A stretch of DNA of 42,791 nt, taken from positions 173,380 to 216,170 of the forward strand of contig DEWY01000011.1 in assembly GCA_002363865.1 (NCBI GenBank), written 5' to 3'. The notes beneath the pieces are model-generated. The model did no database searches. It had not been told where the DNA came from and saw only the letters and a program-made list of their open reading frames with translations. A program made the translations under genes and the position numbers. This stretch comes from Caulobacteraceae bacterium UBA3198 (lineage in GTDB: Bacteria; Pseudomonadota; Alphaproteobacteria; Caulobacterales; Caulobacteraceae). Positions 1 to 8,590 of this stretch are shown piece by piece (the first letter of the stretch is position 1; every line of letters starts with the position of its first letter).

Positions 1-505
1 CCTGCCGGTCCGGGCGCGGCCACCAAAGGACGAGCCCCGTCGCCACCAGGACGACCGCCCAGCCGGCCGCCAGCTCCGCCAGCAGATTGGCCTGAGGACC
101 CAGGAGGGTCAGGCTGTGCAGGGCCTTGACCCAGGCCATTGCGCCGTCTGGCGGGGTCTCGCCGAGAAGATGCGCGGTGGCAGGGTCCAGGTGCAGACGG
201 ACCGACGGCCCGCCAGCCCTGCGCACGACGACCTCGGCCGATCGCCCGTCTTGAGGGATGGTCATCCGGCTCGCGACGCCGTCGCCGGCGGTCTCGGCCG
301 CGGCCAACCAGAGGCTGGGGGTGGTCTGCGTGGCGGCCGGCGCAGTGAGCAGATCGCCATAGACCGCGGCGTCGATCTCCTCCCGGAACAGATAGGCGCC
401 GCCCGTGGCGGCCATGAGCAGCAGCACCGGCAGGACCAGAAGTCCGGCGATGAAGTGCAGGCGCCAGACCGCGCCGTAACTTGTCGTTTCGTGATGTCGG
501 GCCAT
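1..505 (-). CDS. PepSY-associated transmembrane protein (partial, 3' end outside window)
   Basis: Translating the minus strand from the ATG at 505 gives an open frame that runs off the left edge, so only the first ~168 residues are seen. It begins MARHHETTSYGAVWRLHFIA and has a membrane helix at about residues 15-38 (GLLVLPVLLLMAATGGAYLF), a periplasmic stretch, then the phrase AMAWVKALHSLTLLG and a second helix (AAGWAVVLVATGLVLWW). This pattern, with WRLH before helix 1 and H-SL before helix 2, is typical of PepSY-associated TM proteins, inner-membrane proteins often encoded beside TonB-dependent siderophore or metal receptors and thought to reduce or release the metal. It lies 51 bp downstream of such a receptor on the same strand and is probably co-transcribed with it. 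The substrate cannot be told. Confidence 0.8.
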   Translation of the reverse strand, partial: MARHHETTSYGAVWRLHFIAGLLVLPVLLLMAATGGAYLFREEIDAAVYGDLLTAPAATQTTPSLWLAAAETAGDGVASRMTIPQDGRSAEVVVRRAGGPSVRLHLDPATAHLLGETPPDGAMAWVKALHSLTLLGPQANLLAELAAGWAVVLVATGLVLWWPRPDRQ

Positions 506-523
506 TTGACCGGCTCTCCCAAT

Positions 524-547
524 GGCGGTCGGGAGGTCCCGACCGCC
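524..547 (-). terminator. Perfect hairpin between receptor and PepSY genes
   Basis: The arms GGCGGTCGGGA (524-534) and TCCCGACCGCC (537-547) are exact inverted repeats separated by two bases, giving about ten paired bases around a tight loop. No T-run follows on either strand, so this is not a classic intrinsic terminator. It could be an attenuating hairpin or an mRNA 3'-end stabiliser between the receptor and the PepSY gene. Confidence 0.5.
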
Positions 548-556
548 AGCTCCGGT

Positions 557-2590
557 TCAGAAGTCGAGGACGAGGCCGGCGAAGACGGAACGCCGCTCGC
601 CGGGCCAGTAGGCGGCCGTGGCGGGGCCCGCGGCGATCACCGGCTGGACGTTGGAGACATAGGCCTCGTCGGTCACATTGCGCAGGTCGACGAAGACGCT
701 CACCCCGGATCGGAAGGTCCGGCCGGCGTTGAGGTGGGCCACGGCATAGGACGGCGCCCGTGTCGTGTTGGCGAAGTCCACATAGGCGCCGCGGGGCGTC
801 CACTCCACAGACGGCGCGACGAACCAGCCCTGGGGCGCGTCGTAGCGAAGCTCCGCCCGATAGAGGTGCTCCGGCGCCACCGGCAGGCGGTTGTCGCCAT
901 ATTGCGGATCGTCGCGGAAGGCGAAGTCGGACCAGGCATAGGTCTGGCGCAGGCGCCAGGCCGGGGCGAAGCGCCAGTCCACCGCCGCCTCAAGACCCCG
1001 ATGGTAGGTCTCATCGGCGTTGAAGGTGGTCGCCGGCCGGTCGGGTCTGACGCTGAACTGCAGCAGCTCCTTCTCCAGCTCGGCATGATAGAGGGTCACA
1101 TCCCAGGTGAAGGCTCCACGGCGTCCCCGGGCGCCGGCCTCGAAGGTCACCGCCTCCTGCGCCTCGACGGGGGCGAAGCCGGTTCCTGTCGGCGACAGGG
1201 CGCCGAAGTTGGGCGGCTCGACCGAGCGGGTCACATTGGCGAACAGCTGGGCGCCGTCAGGCGCCTCCCACAGCAGCCCCAGGCGCGGCGCGATCCAGTC
1301 GAAGGTCCTGGAGGCCTGCAGGTTGAAGGTGGTGGCGACCCCAGGGACGGCGCGGCTGTCATAGTCGCGTTCGGCCCGGCCATAGGTCGCCCCGGCGATC
1401 ACCGCCAGCTGGTCGCTGACGAACAGCCGCCCCTCGCCAAAGACGTCCAGGGCGCGGGCGTTCTGATAGGAGACCGAACGCAGCGCCCCGCGGGACCCGG
1501 CCCGGTTCAGATAGAAGTGGGAGTCCAGGTCGCCCTGACGGCCCCAGATCCCGGCATAGGCGTCGGCCCGCAGGCCGGCGACCTCCCCATCCCAGTCGAG
1601 TTTGGCGAACAGGCCGTAGTTGCGGCTCTCCTGGGCGATCACCTGGAAGATCGGGTGCTCCAGATCCTTCCACACGCCATAGACCCCGCCAGACAGCGCC
1701 AGGTGGTCGGCAATGTCCCAGTTCAGGGTGAGGGCGCTGCGAACGCCCGTGACGTCCCGGGCGTAGTCATTGGCGATGTTGCCCGCTGCCGCCTGGTGCG
1801 GGTCGGCGTCGAACTGAGCCCGGGTGAGGGCGCCAGGAATCTCCTGTTTGATCTGCGCGCCGTTCAGGATGAAGCGCACCTGTGCGGTGTCGCCCAGTCT
1901 GCGCCCGACATTGAGGCTGGCGAACTGGATGTTCTGCTGGCTCTGCGGGCGGGGGCCCTGACCGGTCTGGTTTGTGACGGCGACGAAGCCGTCCCAATCG
2001 CCTTGCCGCCCGGCCAGCGCCAGGTGTTGCCGCAGCAGGGCGAAATCGCCGCCGTCCAGGCGCAGGCGCAGGTCATAGGGGGCGGTTTCGCCGGTGGGCG
2101 TCACCAGGTTGATCGCCCCGCCCAGGCTCGCGCCGCCGAACCGCAGGGCGTTGCCGCCGCGATAGACCTCGACGAAGCGGGTGATCAGCGGGTCGGCGAT
2201 CTGGCTGTCCCCATAGCCGTCGGCCTCGTTCAGGGGCAGGCCGTCCTGGGCCAGCAGCAGGCCGCGATTGTGGTTGGCGTTGCCCAGGCCCGAGCCGCGG
2301 ATCGAAAGCCGGATATCGCCGCCCCACTTCTTCTGGGCGAACACCCCGGGGGCGTCCCGCAGCATGTCGTCCAGGGCCAGGGCGAACCGGTCCTCATAGG
2401 ATTCGGCGGCGACGACGGAGACCCCGCCGGGGGTCTCCGACAGCCGCTGGCGGGCTTGCGCCACAATGGCGGGGTCTTCGGGGTCTGGCCGACCGGTCAC
2501 GATGACCGAATCAACGGTGGTCTGAGCGTTCGCCCCGGCGGGCAGGGCGATAAGCAGCAGCGCGCCACAGGCGCTGAAAGCCGATTTCAT
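557..2590 (-). CDS. TonB-dependent outer-membrane receptor
   Basis: 677-residue protein. The start at 2590 is chosen because it gives a clean signal peptide (MKSAFSACGALLLIALPAGA, then NAQ) preceded by GGGGA 9 nt upstream; the frame stays open further upstream but without signal-peptide character. A TonB-box-like segment (VDSVIVTG) and plug domain (about 40-170: ETPGGVSVV, IRGSGLGNANHNRGLLLAQ, VEVYRGGNALRFGG, GGAINLVT) are followed by a 22-strand-type beta-barrel ending in the outer-membrane signature LVLDF with terminal Phe. It would import a ferric siderophore, other metal chelate or small molecule using TonB energy. The flanking PepSY and DUF2946 genes favour a metal ligand. The substrate is not determined. 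Confidence 0.93.
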   Translation of the reverse strand: MKSAFSACGALLLIALPAGANAQTTVDSVIVTGRPDPEDPAIVAQARQRLSETPGGVSVVAAESYEDRFALALDDMLRDAPGVFAQKKWGGDIRLSIRGSGLGNANHNRGLLLAQDGLPLNEADGYGDSQIADPLITRFVEVYRGGNALRFGGASLGGAINLVTPTGETAPYDLRLRLDGGDFALLRQHLALAGRQGDWDGFVAVTNQTGQGPRPQSQQNIQFASLNVGRRLGDTAQVRFILNGAQIKQEIPGALTRAQFDADPHQAAAGNIANDYARDVTGVRSALTLNWDIADHLALSGGVYGVWKDLEHPIFQVIAQESRNYGLFAKLDWDGEVAGLRADAYAGIWGRQGDLDSHFYLNRAGSRGALRSVSYQNARALDVFGEGRLFVSDQLAVIAGATYGRAERDYDSRAVPGVATTFNLQASRTFDWIAPRLGLLWEAPDGAQLFANVTRSVEPPNFGALSPTGTGFAPVEAQEAVTFEAGARGRRGAFTWDVTLYHAELEKELLQFSVRPDRPATTFNADETYHRGLEAAVDWRFAPAWRLRQTYAWSDFAFRDDPQYGDNRLPVAPEHLYRAELRYDAPQGWFVAPSVEWTPRGAYVDFANTTRAPSYAVAHLNAGRTFRSGVSVFVDLRNVTDEAYVSNVQPVIAAGPATAAYWPGERRSVFAGLVLDF

Positions 2591-2696
2591 TTGTGGTGTC
2601 CCCAGCCGCGCAGAGGCGGCCATGTCATGCAGGAAGGTCAGGCGCGAACGGGCGCCTTGGACCTGGTGCGAGAAGGGACCGGGCTTGGACCGGTCC

Positions 2697-3122
2697 TCAG
2701 GCCTGCAGAAGCGGGGGACCCGTGGCCGGGGGCGGAGGCGCGGCGAGGCCGCGACCGGGAACGACATCGGTCGCTACAATCAGCGGCCGGTCGGCCAGGC
2801 GCGGGAAGGCGACGATCTCGACCGCCCGCAGGTCCGGCGCCGGAGCATTGAGGCCGTGCCCGGCGAAGGCACAGGGGCTGTGCCGGGCGCCGTCTTCGTC
2901 CGACGGCGCCGAGTCGCCAGCGCCGTCCTGATGATCGGCCGGGTCGAGGGTGACCATTCCCTGGGCCGTACAGAGCACCAGAGCGAAGGCCGGCCCGTCG
3001 GGCTTGGCCGGCGCGGCCATGTAGCCGGGCGGGATGAGGATTTTCAGGAAAAGCGCCAGGCTCGCCAGGGCCAGCATGAGGCTGTGGCGCAAAACTGGAG
3101 GATGTCTGTCCCGGCGGTTCAC
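2697..3122 (-). CDS. DUF2946-type small membrane-anchored protein
   Basis: About 141 residues from a GTG at 3122. Upstream translation stays open but loses protein character, and a weak GGCGGGG lies just before the GTG. It begins with an Arg-rich head and one hydrophobic helix (LMLALASLALFLKILIPPGYM), then a probably periplasmic part with CTAQG, an acidic/His segment and PCAFAGHG, and a Pro-rich end (GLAAPPPPATGPPLLQA). One helix followed by a Cys/His-containing tail next to a TonB receptor matches DUF2946, a family of unknown function often linked to copper or other metal uptake genes. It lies 106 bp upstream of the receptor on the same strand. The start is uncertain by several codons. Confidence 0.68.
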   Translation of the reverse strand: MNRRDRHPPVLRHSLMLALASLALFLKILIPPGYMAAPAKPDGPAFALVLCTAQGMVTLDPADHQDGAGDSAPSDEDGARHSPCAFAGHGLNAPAPDLRAVEIVAFPRLADRPLIVATDVVPGRGLAAPPPPATGPPLLQA

Positions 3123-3192
3123 GGCCCCGCCATAGTCCAGCCTGCGCCGCTTTGAAAGAGATGATCGGCGCGCGTCGGCGAGGTTCGGGCGC

Positions 3193-4170
3193 CTATTGTT
3201 GCTGTTGCTGTTGCTGGTCGTGCATGACGGCGTTGGGCGCGGGACGGCGACGGGCGTTGCGGCTGAAGGTCGGCGGCGAGATGCGCAGGAACTCCGGCTC
3301 GGTGATCGCCGCCCGGGCCCGGCGCACCGAAACCCCGACGGCGAGCTGGCTTTCAGCGTCGCCCTTATAGACCCCGCGGGACGGCGGCACGTCGCTGTAG
3401 TCGCGGCCCACGGCTGCGGCCACATGGCGTTCGCCAGCCATCACATTGTTGGTCGGATCGAATCCGATCCAGCGCAGGCTGGGAAGGAAGACCTCTACCC
3501 AGGCGTGGGTGGCGTCGGGATCGGAGCGGTCGCCGCTTTCCCGATCGGTGAACAGGTAGCCTGACACATAACGGGCCGGGATGCCCCAGGCCCGGCAGAG
3601 GGCGATCATGATGTGGCTGAAGTCCTGGCAGACCCCCCGACGCTCGCGCAGGGCCTCGTCGATGGGGCTGTCGGCCTCGGTGACGCCGGTTTCGTAGGCG
3701 AAGGACTCGTAGATGATCTTCGAGAGCTCGCTCACCGCGGAGAGGGGATCGCGCTGGCGGAGACGGGCGATGTCATGATCGGCCGCAAACGCGCGCAGCA
3801 GGTCAGTCTGCACCGCGAAGCCGTGTTCGCGGAGGAAGTCGAACTGGTCGCCCTGAACGAAATCGCTGCGCAGTCGGTCCCACTCGCCCATGTCCAGGGC
3901 CTCGGGCAGCGGGACCTCGGGCTGGGTCTCCACCGCCGAACGGGCGACGATGGTCAGCCGGTCGTGCGGCTGGGGGACGTCGAAGTGATAGACCGCATTG
4001 CCGAAGGTGTCGGGGTAGGAGAACAGCTGCGCGCCGGGATCGATCTCCAGGTCGAAGCTCACCAACCGCTGGCGCGCGCCCTTCTGCGGCTGCATCCAGA
4101 CCTCCATGAGGCTTTCGCGGACCGTCGCGGCGTAGTGGTACTGGGTGACGTGGCGGATTTCGAGCAGCAC
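3193..4170 (-). CDS. Transglutaminase-like cysteine protease-fold protein with poly-Gln tail
   Basis: 325 residues. The N-terminal beta domain (1-80, MLLEIRHVTQYHYAATV) is followed by a transglutaminase-like core with a complete catalytic triad: Cys181 in RRGVCQDFSH, His222 in DATHAWVEV and Asp238 in GFDPTN. Members of this bacterial family (COG1305 type) may act as peptidases or amide-transfer enzymes; the exact reaction is unknown. It is the third gene of the ATP-grasp/alpha-E/transglutaminase trio, starting 9 bp after the alpha-E gene, so co-translation is likely. Oddity: the C-terminus ends in seven consecutive glutamines encoded by alternating CAG/CAA (3196-3216), just before TAG. Confidence 0.92.
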   Translation of the reverse strand: MLLEIRHVTQYHYAATVRESLMEVWMQPQKGARQRLVSFDLEIDPGAQLFSYPDTFGNAVYHFDVPQPHDRLTIVARSAVETQPEVPLPEALDMGEWDRLRSDFVQGDQFDFLREHGFAVQTDLLRAFAADHDIARLRQRDPLSAVSELSKIIYESFAYETGVTEADSPIDEALRERRGVCQDFSHIMIALCRAWGIPARYVSGYLFTDRESGDRSDPDATHAWVEVFLPSLRWIGFDPTNNVMAGERHVAAAVGRDYSDVPPSRGVYKGDAESQLAVGVSVRRARAAITEPEFLRISPPTFSRNARRRPAPNAVMHDQQQQQQQ

Positions 4171-4179
4171 GGGGTTTCC

Positions 4180-5115
4180 TCAGGCCGGAAGGCGCATTTC
4201 GAGGGGATAGGCCACAAAGGCGTCATAGACGCCGCTGTGGATGGCGCCGCATTCGGCCAGCACGCCTTCGAGGAAGACATGGGAGCCGTCCCGCTCGATC
4301 TCGGCCATGTCGGCATATTGCAGGCGGGCCTTCAGTCGTCCCGCCAACCGGCCCGGCCCCACATGGACCGCTTCGGTATGGCGGGCGAGCACCGAGAGAT
4401 GGGCTTCGATCTCGTCGGTGGAGAACCGGATCGAGCGGGGGAATTCCGGATTGAGCAGCAGGAACTCCAGAATGGGGCGGGCTCTGACGTCGGCGGTGTA
4501 GACTCGCAGATAGGGCTCCAGGGCGCAGCCCATGCGCAGCACCGCTGTCAGGGTCGGATGGTCCAGCCGCTCGCCGCCGCGGCCGAAGCACACCTCCAGC
4601 AAGCGGCCGATCAGCTGGGCCCGCTCGAGGTGCGCCCCGAGCAGCAGGAAGCGCCAGCCCTCGCCGTGGCTCATGGTGGCGTCGGCCGCGCCCTTGAACA
4701 GGTGCAGGTCGGCGATGATGTCATGCAGGAAGGCCGAGGAGCCGTCGTTGAACGACTTGGCCGCCGTGGCGCCCGACAGACGCAGGTGGACGAGATTCAG
4801 CCGTTCCCATGTCTCGCTGGTGATCTGGTCGCGGACCTGGCGGGCGTTCTCCCGGGCGAGGGCCAGGGAGGAGACCACCGAGCTGCCATCCAGCCGGTCC
4901 AGGGCCAGGGCGCGGGCCGATTCAAAGGGGGTGGCGATCTTCTCCGGCGTGGCGTCGCCCACCGCAGAGAGGGCGATTCGCGCCACCTGGGCGGCGGTCT
5001 CGGCCCGGTCGAGGGTGGCGGTAAGCATCACGTCGGCCAGGCGGGCCACATGCTCGGCCCGCTCCACATAGCGTCCGATCCAGTAGAGGCTGTCGGCGAC
5101 CCGGGCGAGCATCAT
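4180..5115 (-). CDS. Alpha-E domain protein (DUF403)
   Basis: 311 residues, almost entirely helical, starting with the family signature MLARVADSLYWIGRYVERAE. Other conserved segments are WERLNLVHLRLSG, HDIIADLHLFKGAADATMSHGEGWRFL and ERAQLIGRLLEV. Alpha-E proteins have no demonstrated activity; comparative genomics places them with circularly permuted ATP-grasp ligases and transglutaminases in predicted peptide synthesis or modification operons. The start overlaps the stop of the ATP-grasp gene as ATGA at 5112-5115, a standard sign of translational coupling. The length is normal for the family. Confidence 0.92.
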   Translation of the reverse strand: MMLARVADSLYWIGRYVERAEHVARLADVMLTATLDRAETAAQVARIALSAVGDATPEKIATPFESARALALDRLDGSSVVSSLALARENARQVRDQITSETWERLNLVHLRLSGATAAKSFNDGSSAFLHDIIADLHLFKGAADATMSHGEGWRFLLLGAHLERAQLIGRLLEVCFGRGGERLDHPTLTAVLRMGCALEPYLRVYTADVRARPILEFLLLNPEFPRSIRFSTDEIEAHLSVLARHTEAVHVGPGRLAGRLKARLQYADMAEIERDGSHVFLEGVLAECGAIHSGVYDAFVAYPLEMRLPA

Positions 5116-6617
5116 GACAGGTCATCTCCTGGCCCGGCGAGGACCCAGGTGTCTTTCGACCCCCCGCCCTGGCTCGAATTGACCACCAGCGAGCCCTTGC
5201 GCAGGGCCACCCGGGTCAGGGCGCCGGGCGTGACGGTGATCTTTTCCCCCGAGAGGATGAAGGGCCGCAGGTCCACATGGCGGGCGTCCACCTCGCCGTC
5301 GATCAGGCAGGGCGCAGTGGACAGCTGGATGGTCGGCTGGGCGATGTAGTTCTCTGGGTCGGCCTTGATCGCCTGGGCGAACTCCTCGCGCTGGGCGGCG
5401 CTGGCGTGGGGGCCGATCAGCATGCCGTAGCCGCCGGACGCGCCCACCGCCTTGACCACCAGCTTGTCGAGATTGGCCAGCACGTGGCTGAGCTGGGCCG
5501 GCTCCCGACAGAGGAAGGTCTCGATGTTTGGCAGGATCGGCTCCTCGCCCAGATAGTAGCGGATGATCTCCGGGACATAGGCATAGACCGCCTTGTCGTC
5601 GGCCACCCCGGTGCCCGGCGCATTGCACATGACCACCGTGCCGGCCCGATAGGCGTTGAACAGCCCTGGGACGCCCAGGGAGGAGTCCCGCCGGAAGGTG
5701 AGGGGGTCGATGAAGTCGTCGTCCACCCGGCGGTAGATGACATCGATGCGCCGCAGGCCTGAGGTGGTCCGCATGTAGACCATATTGTCATGGACGACGA
5801 GGTCGCGGCCCTCCACCAGCGGGGCCCCCATCAGTCGCGCCAGGTAGGCGTGCTCGTAATAGGCCGAGTTGTAGACGCCGGGCGTCAGCACCACGACCTG
5901 GGGGTTGGGCCGCCATTCGGCCATGCTGCGCAGGGTCGACAGCAGGAGGTCGGGATAGCGGTCGATCTGCCGGACCCCGGCCAGGCGGAATGTGCCGGGG
6001 AAGGTGCGCTTGGAGGCCTCACGATTGGCCAGCATGTAGGACACGCCCGACGGCACCCGCAGATTGTCCTCCAGGACGGCGTATTCGCCATCCTCCTGGC
6101 GGATCAGGTCGCTGCCGCAGACATTGGCGTAGGCCTGATGAGGCACATAGAGGCCCTGCATTTCCCGACGGTATGACGGCGCCCCCAGAACCAGCTCCCG
6201 TGGAACCACGCCGTCCTTCAGGATCATCCGCTCGCCATAGATGTCGGCGAGGAACAGGTTCAGGGCCTGCAGCCGCTGGACGAGGCCGGTTTCGATTCTG
6301 GCCCACTCATCGGCCGGAATGATCCGGGGCAGCAGATCGGTGGGGATGATCCGTTCGGTTGAGCTCTCCGCGCCATAGACGGTGAAGGTGATGCCCTGCA
6401 GCAGGAAGAACCGCTCCAGGGTTCGCTGGCGCTCGTCGAGTTCGCCGGGCCCCAGGTCCGCCAGCCGCCTGGCCATCACCGCGAAGTGGGGCCGGACCGA
6501 GCCATCGGGGGCGTGCATCTCGTCATAGGGCGGCTTCGCCCCTGCCTTAGCCGCGGTCTCCGCCGCCGCCTGGGCCTTGGCCCGGTCGATCTCGTCTGAT
6601 CTCTGCGCTGTCGCCAC
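5112..6617 (-). CDS. Circularly permuted type 2 ATP-grasp protein (DUF404/DUF407)
   Basis: About 501 residues. GTG at 6617 is preferred because GGAG lies 6 nt before it; another GTG at 6629 would add four residues. Conserved family segments are YDEMHAPDGSVRPHF near the start, RTLERFFLLQGITFTVYG, RIIPADEWARIETGLVQR, the ATP-grasp-type Lys/Gly stretch LVVKAVGASGGYGMLIG and the C-terminal RVALRKGSLVVNSSQGGGS. These enzymes are predicted ATP-dependent carboxylate-amine ligases with permuted ATP-grasp subdomains; their natural substrates are unknown. It is the first gene of the trio with alpha-E and transglutaminase, and is divergent from tamA. Confidence 0.92.
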   Translation of the reverse strand: MATAQRSDEIDRAKAQAAAETAAKAGAKPPYDEMHAPDGSVRPHFAVMARRLADLGPGELDERQRTLERFFLLQGITFTVYGAESSTERIIPTDLLPRIIPADEWARIETGLVQRLQALNLFLADIYGERMILKDGVVPRELVLGAPSYRREMQGLYVPHQAYANVCGSDLIRQEDGEYAVLEDNLRVPSGVSYMLANREASKRTFPGTFRLAGVRQIDRYPDLLLSTLRSMAEWRPNPQVVVLTPGVYNSAYYEHAYLARLMGAPLVEGRDLVVHDNMVYMRTTSGLRRIDVIYRRVDDDFIDPLTFRRDSSLGVPGLFNAYRAGTVVMCNAPGTGVADDKAVYAYVPEIIRYYLGEEPILPNIETFLCREPAQLSHVLANLDKLVVKAVGASGGYGMLIGPHASAAQREEFAQAIKADPENYIAQPTIQLSTAPCLIDGEVDARHVDLRPFILSGEKITVTPGALTRVALRKGSLVVNSSQGGGSKDTWVLAGPGDDLS

Positions 6618-6814
6618 GCCCCACTCCACACGCCTACGTCCTCGAAACCGTAAGCCGTTCGTTCAGCCTAGAGACTGCGGGCATGATCGTCGTGCTGTAA
6701 TGACCGCGGTCTGAATTTGGGCGCCACGTGCCTGAAAATTGGGCGAGATGGGCGGGGTGACAGGGAGCCGTCGGCTCGTTACAGGGGTGGCTCGGGGGGC
6801 TTAAGGGTGATTGC
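6618..6814. promoter_or_regulatory. Divergent intergenic region between ATP-grasp operon and tamA
   Basis: 197 bp between two outward-facing start codons must hold promoters for both the minus-strand ATP-grasp trio and the plus-strand tamA-tamB pair. I cannot assign a -35/-10 pair confidently. AAGGG at 6803-6807 is a plausible ribosome-binding site for the tamA GTG. No gene is evident here. Confidence 0.4.
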
Positions 6815-8590
6815 GTGGGACGACTTGCCTTCGCAGCCGTCGCCACGGCTGCCCTCTGTGTCTATGGCGCAGGTTCTGCGCGCGCGGAGCCGCGCGCCGA
6901 CGTCAGCGGCGAACTCTCCGGGGATCTGCGCGAGCGCATCGTCCGGGCCATTGGCGAAGCTGACCGTCCCGTCGAGAACAGGTTTCAGGCCCGCCGACGC
7001 GCCCGCGATGCCGCTGAGGACGCGGTCGCCGTCCTGCGGTCGGAGGGCTATTACGCCTATGCGGTAGAGGCCGAGGTCAGCGAGTCCGATCCCCCGCGGT
7101 CGGTGGTCGCCGTCGCGCCCGGACCCCGGTTCGTCTTCGCTGATCCTGCCGTGGAGTGGACCGGCGAGGCGCCGGACCAGGAAACCCGCACAGAAGCCAT
7201 CGACGCCATGGAGCTCGAGCCTGGGACGCCGGGGCGGGCCGCCGAGGTGGTGGCCGCCGAGGGGCGCATCGTCGCCACCGTGCGTCAGTCCGGCTATGCC
7301 GACGCCTCGCCTGATCCCCGTGAGGTCATCGTCGACCATGCCGACGACACCGTGCGCCCGACCTTCCGTATCGCCGCAGGCGATCTCGTCCGGCTGGATG
7401 GCCTTGTGCTCGACACCGAGGGACGCACCAACCCGGCCTGGCTCGCCCAACTTCGTCCCTGGCAGGAAGGGGATGTCTACGATCCGGAGGATGTGGCCGA
7501 ACTCGAACGACGGCTGTTGGACACCGGGGTCTATGACACGGTGGCGGTCGCCCTTTCGGCCCGCGACGATGTGGACGAGCAGGGACGCCGGCGGGTTCTG
7601 GTGAGCCTGTCTGACCGGCCGAGGCGCACGCTGGAACTGGGCGCCAGCTATTCCACCCTGGAAGGCTTCGGCGTCGATTCCCGGTGGAGCCGGTACAATG
7701 TCCTTGGCCGCGCCGACACCTTGGCGCTGATCGCGCGGCTCTCTGAGCTGGACAGCCGCATCGGCGCCGATCTGACCCTGCCGCACTGGCGCCGGGCGGC
7801 CCAGACCCTGCACCTCAACGCTGCGGCCTATCGCAACGAAACCGACGCCTACGAAGAGACAGGCCTGGGCGTCGGCGCCGACCTGCGCCGGCGCTACGGG
7901 GCCAATTCTTTCGTTACGGTGGGCGCCTCTCTGGACGTGACCCGCAACAACGAAAAGGACGCCCGCACGCTTTCGTCCCTGGGGCGTGAACTGGTCATCG
8001 GGGCGGTGTTTGGCGCGGTGTCTCTCGACCGGTCGAACAGCATCCTTGACCCCACCCAGGGGTGGCGGGCCGATCTGCGGCTGGAGCCGACCTATATCGC
8101 GGGCGACGAATCCCTGCCCTATCTGGAGATCGCCACCCAGGGCATCGCCTATGTGCCCCTGGACTCCCAGGCGCGGACGGTGGTGGCCGGTCGCCTGAAG
8201 GTGGGCAGCCTCGTTGGCGCGACCCTCGACATTCCGGCTTCTCGCCGGTTCTACGCCGGGGGCGGCGGGTCTGTGCGGGGCTATGCCTATCAGGCGGTGG
8301 GGCCGCGGCTGAACGACAACACGCCTCGCGGGGGGCTGTCGCTGATCGAGTTGAGCTTTGAAGCGCGCCGCAAGCTGACGGACCGTTGGGGTGTCGTCGC
8401 CTTTGTGGACGCCGGCTCGGTCGGGGACGACATGACGCCCAGCGGCGACAATCTCAGCGTCGGGGTTGGTGTGGGCGTGCGCTACGATCTGGGCTTTGGC
8501 CCAATCCGCGCGGACATCGCCATCCCGCTGGACGCCGACAAGCGCGACGGCGCCTTCCAGATCTATCTCAGTATCGGACAAAGCTTTTGA
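6815..8590 (+). CDS. tamA: TamA-like outer-membrane assembly factor (BamA superfamily)
   Basis: 591 residues from GTG 6815, with a cleavable signal peptide (MGRLAFAAVATAALCVYGAG, then SARA). POTRA domains occupy about residues 30-260 (EDAVAVLRSEGYYAYAVEAE; GDVYDPEDVAELERRLLDTG) and a 16-strand-type barrel follows, with the L6-loop region GGGGSVRGYAYQAVGPR carrying the conserved VRGY/F motif. The C-terminal residue is Phe (SIGQSF), as expected for a BAM-inserted barrel. In the established model TamA works with TamB to insert autotransporters and/or move lipids to the outer membrane. The next gene, tamB, starts inside its stop codon. Confidence 0.92.
   Translation: MGRLAFAAVATAALCVYGAGSARAEPRADVSGELSGDLRERIVRAIGEADRPVENRFQARRRARDAAEDAVAVLRSEGYYAYAVEAEVSESDPPRSVVAVAPGPRFVFADPAVEWTGEAPDQETRTEAIDAMELEPGTPGRAAEVVAAEGRIVATVRQSGYADASPDPREVIVDHADDTVRPTFRIAAGDLVRLDGLVLDTEGRTNPAWLAQLRPWQEGDVYDPEDVAELERRLLDTGVYDTVAVALSARDDVDEQGRRRVLVSLSDRPRRTLELGASYSTLEGFGVDSRWSRYNVLGRADTLALIARLSELDSRIGADLTLPHWRRAAQTLHLNAAAYRNETDAYEETGLGVGADLRRRYGANSFVTVGASLDVTRNNEKDARTLSSLGRELVIGAVFGAVSLDRSNSILDPTQGWRADLRLEPTYIAGDESLPYLEIATQGIAYVPLDSQARTVVAGRLKVGSLVGATLDIPASRRFYAGGGGSVRGYAYQAVGPRLNDNTPRGGLSLIELSFEARRKLTDRWGVVAFVDAGSVGDDMTPSGDNLSVGVGVGVRYDLGFGPIRADIAIPLDADKRDGAFQIYLSIGQSF

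Noticed and set aside
116..2851. Very long plus-strand open frame over the receptor region
   Set aside because: It is antisense to a TonB receptor with clear domains and signal peptide; its translation is low-complexity Gly/Arg/Val-rich, as expected of high-GC shadow frames.
3613..5349. 578-codon plus-strand open frame over the transglutaminase and alpha-E genes
   Set aside because: Shadow of well-supported minus-strand genes; no recognisable motif and no sensible start signal.
6779..8581. 600-codon minus-strand open frame over tamA
   Set aside because: TamA has signal peptide, POTRA and barrel motifs on the plus strand; the antisense translation has none.
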